Shown one piece after another: positions 1-5,960 of a stretch of 8,086 nt of DNA (position 1 is the first letter of the stretch; each line of letters begins with the position of its first letter). The notes beneath the pieces are model-generated. The model ran no database searches. It had not been told where the DNA came from and worked only from the letters and a program-made list of their open reading frames with translations. A program made the translations under genes and the position numbers. This DNA comes from Rectinema sp003452735 (GTDB taxonomy: Bacteria > Spirochaetota > Spirochaetia > Treponematales > Rectinemataceae). Where the stretch lies: positions 1-8,086 of the forward strand of contig DAOOGR010000071.1 of NCBI GenBank assembly GCA_035415815.1, written 5' to 3'.

Positions 1-6
1 CGCACG

Positions 7-31
7 CTTGACCAATCAAGAAATGATCATT
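7..31. repeat. Two small inverted repeats inside the metK promoter
   Basis: cttga/tcaag (7-11 and 16-20, four-base loop) overlaps the -35 box, and the perfect 10-bp palindrome aatgatcatt (22-31) fills the rest of the spacer up to the first base of the -10 box. Either could be an operator for a dimeric repressor, or chance in a short AT-rich stretch. I do not recognise either as a known operator. Confidence 0.3.
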
Positions 32-36
32 AGACT
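8..36 (+). promoter_or_regulatory. Probable sigma70-type promoter of metK
   Basis: A -35 box ttgacc (8-13, five of six bases to consensus) and a -10 box tagact (31-36, four of six) are separated by exactly 17 bases. Transcription would start near 43, giving a leader of about 94 bases that contains the whole riboswitch at 80-131. The hexamers and spacing are read from the sequence; promoter activity is inference. Confidence 0.5.
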
Positions 37-47
37 TTATTTATAAG

Positions 48-79
48 CCAGGTCGGCAGAAGTTTTCCAAGCGTCCTGG
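48..79 (+). other. Leader hairpin upstream of the riboswitch
   Basis: ccagg (48-52) can pair with cctgg (75-79) around a 22-base loop, directly 5' of the SAM-II-like aptamer. No T-run follows, so it is unlikely to be a terminator. It may be an accessory stem of the leader or have no function. Confidence 0.3.
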
Positions 80-131
80 TCCCGCCGATTTATCCGAATT
101 GCGGGCGGGTAAAAATATCTGCTAAAGAGGG
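80..131 (+). promoter_or_regulatory. SAM-II (SAM-alpha type) riboswitch controlling metK translation
   Basis: This 52-base stretch lines up without gaps against the SAM-II aptamer as I remember it from the crystallised metX example. P1 is a perfect 6-bp stem, 81-86 with 104-109. The H-type pseudoknot P2 can form between gc 101-102 and gc 121-122, tt 99-100 and aa 124-125, and cc 94-95 with the g run 129-131. The conserved loop bases gattta (87-92) and ccg (94-96) and the 3' box gctaaa (121-126) are all present. The uridines that contact SAM in the structure (U11, U21, U44 as I recall) fall on t90, t100 and t123. The 3' strand agaggg is also the metK ribosome binding site, five bases before the ATG. 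SAM binding should therefore hide it and shut off translation of the enzyme that makes SAM. The alignment rests on memory; a covariance-model search would settle it. Confidence 0.88.
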
Positions 132-136
132 CTAAA

Positions 137-1327
137 ATGACTCGAGCTCTTCTTCGTCCTTTTACTTCCGAATCTGTGTCCGAAGGACACCCGGACAAAA
201 TCTGCGATCAGATTTCAGATGCCGTTCTCGATGCTTGTATCGCAAAAGATAAGCACAGCCATGTGGCTTGCGAGTGCTTTGCTACGACCGCGCTTGTGAT
301 TGTCGGAGGGGAAATTACAACGCGAACCTATGTCGATATCCAGGAACTTGCACGCTCGGTGGTGCGCGATATCGGTTACGACAACCCAGAATATGGGCTC
401 GATTGGGCATCGATGGCTGTACTCAACTCTATCCATAATCAGTCTCCCGATATCGCCCAAGGAGTGGATGGGCATGGTCTCAAAGAATATGAAGGCAAGC
501 AAGGAGCGGGCGATCAAGGCATGATGTTCGGTTTTGCCTGCAACGAGACTTCCGAGCTAATGCCAATGCCTATAATGCTTGCCCATAAGATACTTCAGAA
601 AGCAGCAGCGGTGCGCAAGGCAAAGGAGATAGCATGGATGAGGCCGGATGGCAAAAGCCAAGTCACGGTTGAATACGATGGATATACGCCAGTGCGAATC
701 TCGGCGGTTGTGCTTTCGCAGCAACACGATGAGAAAAACGGCGGCGGGCATTATCTAAGCTATGAAGAGATAAGAGAAACGCTCATCGAAAGAATTATCA
801 AACCCGTTCTTGAACCCACAGGGCTTCTCGATGCGGGCACGAGATACTTTATCAATCCTACTGGGCGATTTGTAATTGGCGGCCCCTTGGGCGATACTGG
901 ACTTACGGGACGAAAGATAATTGCCGATACCTATGGCGGCATGGGACGCCATGGTGGCGGATCATTCTCTGGCAAGGATCCCACTAAGGTAGACCGATCC
1001 GCGGCATATATGGTGCGGTATATTGCGAAGAATGTGGTAGCTGCAGGGCTGGCGGACCGCTGCGAAATAGAAGTGGCCTATGCTATCGGAGTTCCAGAGC
1101 CTATTTCCGTATTTGTCGAGACATTTGGTACCGCCAAGGTCGATGAAGAGGCGATAGAGCGTGCTATTCTACGGGTATTCGATTTGACACCAAAAGGCAT
1201 AATCGAGACACTGGAACTAAAGAATCCCATTTATCGAGCAACATCGGTCTATGGGCACTTTGGGCGCGATAGCTTTAGTTGGGAAAAGACCGACAGGGTG
1301 GAAGACTTGCTCAAGGCCATCCGCTGA
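137..1327 (+). CDS. metK: S-adenosylmethionine synthetase (methionine adenosyltransferase)
   Basis: This cytoplasmic enzyme makes S-adenosylmethionine from methionine and ATP, releasing phosphate and pyrophosphate; the product is the cell's main methyl donor. The 396-residue protein is a full-length bacterial MetK (usual length about 380-400). The N-terminal ATP/metal motif GHPDKICDQISDA starts at residue 17, with H18 and D20. Signature GAGDQGMMFG is at 123-132, the PDGK segment at 170-173, DTGLTGRK at 253-260, and the phosphate-binding signature GGGSFSGKD at 273-281, followed by K284 and D286. All the catalytic Lys, Asp and His positions known for the family appear to be kept. The start at 137 is supported by the ribosome binding site aaagaggg (124-131), five bases upstream and embedded in the SAM-II-like riboswitch, so translation should fall when SAM is plentiful. 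The gene is monocistronic here, and tldE converges on it downstream. Confidence 0.98.
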   Translation: MTRALLRPFTSESVSEGHPDKICDQISDAVLDACIAKDKHSHVACECFATTALVIVGGEITTRTYVDIQELARSVVRDIGYDNPEYGLDWASMAVLNSIHNQSPDIAQGVDGHGLKEYEGKQGAGDQGMMFGFACNETSELMPMPIMLAHKILQKAAAVRKAKEIAWMRPDGKSQVTVEYDGYTPVRISAVVLSQQHDEKNGGGHYLSYEEIRETLIERIIKPVLEPTGLLDAGTRYFINPTGRFVIGGPLGDTGLTGRKIIADTYGGMGRHGGGSFSGKDPTKVDRSAAYMVRYIAKNVVAAGLADRCEIEVAYAIGVPEPISVFVETFGTAKVDEEAIERAILRVFDLTPKGIIETLELKNPIYRATSVYGHFGRDSFSWEKTDRVEDLLKAIR

Positions 1328-1340
1328 GAAACAGTCGAAC

Positions 1341-1378
1341 TATCGGATAAGCCACAAAGCGACGGCTTCCGACCGATA
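1341..1378 (+). terminator. Possible bipartite terminator hairpin after metK
   Basis: tatcgg (1341-1346) pairs with ccgata (1373-1378), and inside it aagcc (1349-1353) pairs with ggctt (1364-1368), separated by a small internal loop. A short T-run (1381-1384) follows on the plus strand after two bases. The stem lies 14 bases after the metK stop, but the T-run is short, so termination strength is uncertain. Confidence 0.4.
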
Positions 1379-1414
1379 ACTTTTGATCGACAGCTTCTAA
1401 TCGACAACTTCTAA
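1359..1414. repeat. Four tandem degenerate copies of a 14-bp repeat
   Basis: The units are gcgacggcttccga (1359-1372), ccgataacttttga (1373-1386), tcgacagcttctaa (1387-1400) and tcgacaacttctaa (1401-1414). The last two differ at one base; the first two match the later copies at 10 of 14 positions. The array fills most of the convergent gap between metK and tldE, and its last unit contains the tldE stop codon (1411-1413). It overlaps the 3' arm of the metK hairpin. Confidence 0.6.
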
Positions 1415-3055
1415 TATCGGGCTCCTGCAATAATGGCGCCCTGGAGCATAACAGCAATAGGGCACACTGAGCGACTCATCGTTGCGGTTTCTTTGCTTCG
1501 GCGCATTGTGGTTCGCATTGTGCTCATCGAACCGGATATCGAGCCTCCCGTAACTGGAGTTACATTCTTCCCGTCGAAATAATACGCCAAGCGCACCTCT
1601 GCGCCAAAGTCGCCGGTCATCGAATCCAGCCGGAAGTCGCTGAACATAACGGGCTCTATGTATGGGATAGCATGCATTTCTTCAAGGCTCATAGAACCGC
1701 CGGGCACAGAGAAAAGCGAAAAGGCTCCCTTGCGTGGAACTCCAAGCCAGTCTGCATGCCGAACAGATCCTATAAGGGTTTTTAAGATACCATTTTCTAT
1801 GACAAGCGTACGCTCTAGAGGAAATCCATCGCTATCGAAGGCTGCCGAGGCTGGGAGTCCCGATATGACAGGTTCGGCCCATAGATCGAGCGGCTCGATT
1901 ATAGCGCCATCGCCCTTGTGTTCAGCTTCAATGTTTTCGTTGCCGCCCTGCACATTGGCGCCAGGTCTAAATGGCGAAGCTTTGGAATAAATGGCTTCGG
2001 TTCGCGAATTCTCGAAGAACCATGAAAATATTTCTTCAGCTTCTTTTCCGCGCAGAATGAGCGGTATGCCGCTTAGTTTGGGCATAGGCTTGGCAAGAGC
2101 GCGATCGCCGACCTGTATAAGTCTATTGCCGATGCTCTGTGCCAAGCGCGCTGGGTCGGGCTCGGAGAATTCGATATCGTCAAAGAGCTCGACTGTGCTA
2201 TAGGGATTGTNNNNNNNNNNNNNNNNNNNNNNNNNNNNNNNNNNNNNNNNNNNNNNNNNNNNNNNNNNNNNNNNNNNNNNNNNNNNNNNNNNNNNNNNNN
2301 NNNNNNNNNNAATAGTCGATACCTTGCGAATTGAGAAGGCGTCGCTGTTCTTTGGAGATGAAGAGTTCGAGCGAATTGATACGTGGATTGACATTTTTTG
2401 GCATAGCTAAGGAATCCACTATAGGTACAGCTTTAGGCTGATTCATGTGTTCGAAGGGGGAGTATAAGGCAGAACGGATAGATTTGACTCGATCTTCAAA
2501 AGAAAGGGCTTCAAATCCGGAGATCGGTACTTGTACAGAAAGTGGGGACAGAGCTGGCAGGCTAAACCATGGATTGTGAGACTTGGAGGCCGCAAAAACG
2601 GCCTGTCGTATTTTAACCACACATTCTTCCAGCGAGAAACTCGGAAAGATGGTTATAGTGGCCTCGCCGCGAAATCTTCTAGGTGCTTCAGAGCTGTCGA
2701 CCTTTTCGGAGCTAGGAGCGCTATTGGTGCTAGCTTCATCTGGGGTGTTTTCATTGCTACAGGCGCTCGGGTGAGAAACATCATCGATACTGTCGACATA
2801 GACGGTCAAAGAATAGACGACTTCGTCGATGGAGCGGGCCTGCTCAGCGCGATCGACGATATAATACCTCTCTTGCCGCTGGATGTTGCGCTCTACAAGG
2901 CGCCAGTCCGCAATGGCTTGGGCTACTGGAGATTCTGAGTCCACAGGAGAAGGTGCGGCAGCATAAGCTGCTCCTATTCGAGCCGAAGCATGCAGGTTCT
3001 TTGAACTACTCTCATTTATTATCGCAATAGCCTTCTTTATTGTATCGATCATCAT
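1411..3055 (-). CDS. tldE: TldE/PmbA-family metallopeptidase subunit, interrupted by an assembly gap
   Basis: TldE (PmbA) is the partner of TldD in a cytoplasmic heterodimeric metalloprotease known to process modified peptides such as microcin B17 and to degrade the antitoxin CcdA. TldD carries the zinc; TldE lacks the HExxxH motif, and none is visible here. The first 248 codons (3055-2311) hold the N-terminal domain up to NSQGIDY. After 100 N, 265 more codons read to TAG at 1411. The C-terminal part shows family features: FDSDGFPLERTLVIENGIL, the GGSISGS segment, and IAG close to the end. The flanks lie in different frames across the N run, but the known bases total 1545, a multiple of three, so a true gap of 3n bases restores one gene. 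The ATG overlaps the tldD TGA (ATGA), suggesting translational coupling; a second ATG follows at once. Residues about 92-127 form a Ser/Glu/Asp/Pro-rich insert that I do not recall from the E. coli protein (about 450 residues). Confidence 0.85.
2211..2310. other. Assembly gap (100 N) inside tldE
   Basis: Exactly 100 unknown bases, so the length is probably a nominal scaffolding value. Comparison with E. coli PmbA suggests that roughly 20-35 codons are missing here. The frame requires a multiple of three, so 100 cannot be the true length if the gene is intact. Confidence 0.95.
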
Positions 3056-4557
3056 CCTAACCTCATTCTAGTTTTGACATAGGGACCTCCGGAAGAGACT
3101 TTGGCATATTCTTTATGTCCCTTGCCGCAAGCTCCAGAGCCGCCCAGTTCAAAATCGTTCGATACCATGCTCACCGAGGAGAGTACATCGGGGACATAGC
3201 CCGAGCATACGATTGGACTTGCAACGCGACCAGTAAATTTGCCATCCTTTATTTCTCGGCCTACCATACAGATGAGCTGGATGCCCCAATTTCGGGGATC
3301 CTCCATGCCTGCATCGAGTTGCGAGAGCTTCCATCCATGCTTAACAGAGGCGATCATGTCTTCGAGAGTGGATATTCCTGGGGCAAAATAGGTGTTTGTC
3401 ATACGCGCATATGCCTTATGAGAATATGATTCGCGTCTTCCATTACCGGTTAGGGGAAGATTGAGCGCGAGCGCGGAGAGGGTGTCGGATATACCGCCTT
3501 TGAGAATACCTTTGTCGATGACGCAGGTCTTGGATGAGAAGACGCCTTCGTCATCGAAAAGATAAGAACCGGTCTGGTCGACACCGGCTGCGCCATCGTA
3601 CATTGTGACGAGCTCAGAACCGACACGCTTGCCGAGGTAGTCGACCGCGCGAGCGCGCTTCTTAAAGAACATATCGGTCTCCACGCCATGGCCAAAGGCC
3701 TCGTGTGCGAGTGTGCCGGCCATGTCGGGGTCGAGGATCACTTCGTATTCGCCAGGTTCCATGGGTACGGCATCTAGGAGGTCTGCGAGCTCTTTGGAAA
3801 GTTCGGGGACGGAGCTTTCGAGATTGGCCAGAATCTCTAAGCCTTTTCTACCGGATGCGGAGCGGTAGGACATCTTGCTGATTTCTCCACTACGCGCCAA
3901 GCCAAAGAGATAAGCTTGCGACCACAGAAAACTCTGCATAAGTGAACGCTTAGGCGAAACAAAAAGCCTGGAGACATCGACACATTCATAGCGAGACTGA
4001 GCCATGATCACGATCTTGCCATCTGTGAGTCTTTCGCGCAGAGCTACAAGGCGCTAGAGAATTGATTCAGGGTCGGTAACGAATGGATCTTCTTGGATTT
4101 CTCCGCAATATTCTTCTGTGGCGGGAATATCGGGGATCTTTGGGAATTCAATTAGCGTCGGATCGGTTAGTAAGACCTCGAGGCGGGTCTGGATTATAGA
4201 GGCAGCTGATGAAACAATCGAACTAGCCTTAGAGGTGGCTTCAGAGTCGGCGCCAGATAAGGATAGAGATTTGATCGCCTCATAAGCCAAGTCCGAAATC
4301 CCAGAAACATCGAAGGGCAGGGTTGAACATGCGTATTCCACAACCTTACCATCTCGTTGGGCTCGAAAAACAAAGCCTCGCTGAACCCACATAGGCTCGT
4401 AGGTGCGCGTCTCGCCAGGCAGAGCAACATAAGAAAGACCGCGATCATCCGTAGCGAGCACGCTGATATAATCGAAATGAGGCCCGAGCAGATTGATAAT
4501 CTGGTCTAATAGCGGCTTGGCCGCGAGTAAAAAAGGACTGTGTGATCGTTTTTGCAT
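3052..4557 (-). pseudogene. tldD: TldD metallopeptidase subunit gene with one in-frame TAG
   Basis: TldD is the zinc-bearing catalytic subunit of the TldD/TldE peptidase. The reading frame from ATG at 4557 to TGA at 3052 spans 502 codons including the stop (E. coli TldD has 481 residues) and is open except for TAG at codon 168 (4054-4056). Before it is the N-terminal domain of 167 residues. After it, in the same frame, comes the catalytic part: HEAFGHG with H285, E286 and H290 (HExxxH), the GNGRRESYSHKAYARMTNTY segment at 371-390, and the conserved C-terminal Cys477 in GACGKG. The codons just after the TAG (RLVALRERL) still look like the helix that follows in intact homologues, so nothing else has decayed. 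A ribosome binding site (gaggag) precedes the ATG at 4557. The possible restart GTG at 4009-4011 has no clear one. The gene may be newly inactivated, be read through or suppressed, or carry a base error. The family call is about 0.95 sure; its pseudogene status is open. Confidence 0.85.
4054..4056 (-). other. In-frame UAG codon within tldD
   Basis: The minus strand reads CTC TAG CGC, between the N-terminal and catalytic domains of TldD. One base change would give Gln, Lys, Glu, Trp, Tyr, Leu or Ser. TAG also ends tldE and the ferritin-like gene here, so UAG is a normal stop in this genome and general reassignment is unlikely. Confidence 0.9.
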
Positions 4558-4591
4558 AATACTCCTCTATCGAGTCAACTATAGCATGGAT

Positions 4592-5158
4592 TTAGATATT
4601 GTGTTGCTTTTGCTTTCTAGTACCTGTCTTACTTATTCGAACATATAGATATGCATCTCTTGCCTGGCCTGAAATCTGCGGCCTTATGCGGTAATTTGGC
4701 AATATTTTTTCTCTGTGCATGCCAATTCTCTCAAGCACACGAATAGAGGCGACATTTTCAACATCGCAAGTCGCCCAGACTAGCGATACCTCAGCCTGAG
4801 ACAAGGCCCAATCGACGATAGCTCTAGCGGCTTGGGTTGCATAGCCTCTGCCCCAATATTTCCTATTGAGGAGATATCCTATTTCTGCCGCATTTTCTGC
4901 TATTCGACAGGAAATAGCACCGATCGCTTTGTCTGAATCTTTAAGAGTAATTATCCAATAGTATTCGAGCCCTTCATTCCACAGGATTTCTCGTCTACGC
5001 AGTGTTTCGAGAAGTGGCTCGAGACTTGTGAGCCTAGGCCAATCGGCAAATCGTGCAACTTCTGGGTCGCTACCATATTCGAAAATAGCTGGTGCATCAC
5101 TCAGACGCGGTCGCCTTAGCCAAATATTGGTCAGTTCGAAGCTTTCTGGTACGAGCAT
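4592..5158 (-). CDS. GNAT-family N-acetyltransferase (RimJ/RimL-like)
   Basis: This 188-residue protein should transfer an acetyl group from acetyl-CoA to an amine, either a protein N-terminus or a small molecule; the substrate cannot be read from the sequence. It starts with the typical LRRPRLSDAPAIFEY segment of this subgroup (residues 14-28). Motif A, which binds the pyrophosphate of CoA, is GYLLNRKYWGRGYATQA (94-110), with the core WGRGYAT. Motif B is ENVASIRVLERIGM (134-147), with the usual Asn and Ser. The Lys/Arg/Gln-rich tail (179-186) is not part of the fold. The ATG at 5158 is nine bases from the TAA of the upstream dinB-like gene and has no good ribosome binding site, so translational coupling is likely. 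tldD begins 34 bases downstream on the same strand. Confidence 0.9.
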   Translation of the reverse strand: MLVPESFELTNIWLRRPRLSDAPAIFEYGSDPEVARFADWPRLTSLEPLLETLRRREILWNEGLEYYWIITLKDSDKAIGAISCRIAENAAEIGYLLNRKYWGRGYATQAARAIVDWALSQAEVSLVWATCDVENVASIRVLERIGMHREKILPNYRIRPQISGQARDAYLYVRISKTGTRKQKQHNI

Positions 5159-5167
5159 TTTGTTGCT

Positions 5168-5692
5168 TTATGATATAAGAATCATATTCGAAAAATCGTT
5201 TGGAATATGAAGCTGATCGAGTATGTTGCTGATTTGGCCACGATAATGAGTTTGGCGATTAAAGAACTGGATTATTGCCTTCCATATCTCGCATTCAGCT
5301 TCTTCGCCTTCGCTGTTTTTTATCGTGAGCTTTTTTGAAAAGAATTCTTCTTCGACTTTGCTCGTGAACTCGACAATGAGCATATCTAACTTTTGCCTTT
5401 TCAATGTGAAATCCTCGAAGTTTTGGAAAAGGCTCTTGTCGGGCTCGAGTGCGAATCCAAGATCTTCTTCTATACCTTTGCCGTAGTTCCCCAGTTCCAT
5501 AAAGGCCTTGAGCCATGAGAGATCGGTCAAATAGATATGTTCAAGCAAGGTTCCTAGTGCTTTTAAGAAATAGCCTTTCAAAGGAGAGTTTATAGGATCC
5601 TGAATCATATCGGAGATTATGGCTATCATGCGAGTGTTGGCATTAAGATTGTATTGAGCATAATATTGAACGATATCTCTGATTGTGATCAT
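5168..5692 (-). CDS. DinB-superfamily four-helix-bundle protein
   Basis: The 174-residue protein has the length and pattern of the DinB/YfiT-like metal-binding four-helix bundles. Many of these are thiol- or metal-dependent transferases, but most members have no known reaction. The first helix segment IVQYYAQYNLNANTRMI (7-23) matches the family start. The helix-2 motif EHIYLTDLSWL (51-61) carries the expected metal ligand H52. The last conserved motif is FNRQTHYRGQI (144-154). In most relatives this region reads like NHxxHHRGQ, so the two later histidines of the triad appear replaced by R146 and Y150, leaving only H149; metal binding is doubtful. The start at 5692 is backed by a strong ribosome binding site (ggaggt, 5697-5702). 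It is the first gene of the minus-strand run dinB-like, GNAT, tldD, tldE and is AT-richer than tldD. I can assign the fold but not the substrate. Confidence 0.82.
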   Translation of the reverse strand: MITIRDIVQYYAQYNLNANTRMIAIISDMIQDPINSPLKGYFLKALGTLLEHIYLTDLSWLKAFMELGNYGKGIEEDLGFALEPDKSLFQNFEDFTLKRQKLDMLIVEFTSKVEEEFFSKKLTIKNSEGEEAECEIWKAIIQFFNRQTHYRGQISNILDQLHIPNDFSNMILIS

Positions 5693-5708
5693 AGAGACCT
5701 CCGTTGGC

Positions 5709-5737
5709 TTGACACTCTATATTGCAATTATTATCTT
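5709..5737 (+). promoter_or_regulatory. Possible plus-strand promoter pointing into the second gap
   Basis: A perfect -35 box ttgaca (5709-5714) is followed after 17 bases by tatctt (5732-5737, four of six to consensus). It points rightwards, towards the N gap and the MATE gene. The spacer contains the palindrome attgcaat (5721-5728). It could drive the MATE gene through a long leader or a small gene hidden in the gap, or be chance. Confidence 0.35.
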
Positions 5738-5760
5738 TTTTTGAAAGCGAGGCAATTCAT

Positions 5761-5860
5761 NNNNNNNNNNNNNNNNNNNNNNNNNNNNNNNNNNNNNNNN
5801 NNNNNNNNNNNNNNNNNNNNNNNNNNNNNNNNNNNNNNNNNNNNNNNNNNNNNNNNNNNN
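5761..5860. other. Assembly gap (100 N) in the divergent intergenic region
   Basis: A second run of exactly 100 N, probably nominal in length. It lies between the divergent dinB-like and MATE genes (intergenic 5693-5960). The flanks are AT-rich and noncoding as far as I can see; hidden content is possible. Confidence 0.95.
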
Positions 5861-5869
5861 TACAATTTT

Positions 5870-5875
5870 TATACT
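5870..5875 (+). promoter_or_regulatory. Possible -10 box of the MATE gene
   Basis: tatact (5870-5875, five of six bases to TATAAT) sits in a very AT-rich stretch 85 bases before the MATE start. The matching -35 position would lie within the N gap, so the promoter cannot be completed from this sequence. Confidence 0.3.
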
Positions 5876-5960
5876 ATAGCAAAATATACAAAATATAAAT
5901 TTCTAACTAAATCTGCATTTGTCAGAAAATCAAATCTCATGCAAGAGAAAGGGTAGTGTT

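Noticed and set aside
1..136. SAM-I (S-box) or SAM-III (SMK) riboswitch in the metK leader
   Set aside because: The leader is too short for the SAM-I four-way junction and lacks its conserved boxes. The fold and sequence match SAM-II much better.
2198..2410. Open frames running through the N gap on both strands, and the apparent frameshift in tldE at the gap
   Set aside because: Unknown bases make the frames artificially open. The known tldE bases total a multiple of three, so the frame change reflects the nominal gap length rather than a mutation.
2531..2938. Plus-strand open frame of 135 codons opposite tldE
   Set aside because: It lies wholly antisense to a recognisable TldE frame, has no family resemblance and no clear ribosome binding site; it is a shadow of the real gene.
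3149..3695. Antisense and alternative-frame open stretches inside tldD
   Set aside because: They overlap the conserved zinc-site region of TldD and their translations are low-complexity or unlike any family I know.
5919..5960. N-terminal extension of the MATE protein from a TTG start
   Set aside because: No ribosome binding site precedes it, whereas ATG 5961 has a well-spaced one and gives the usual family N-terminus.
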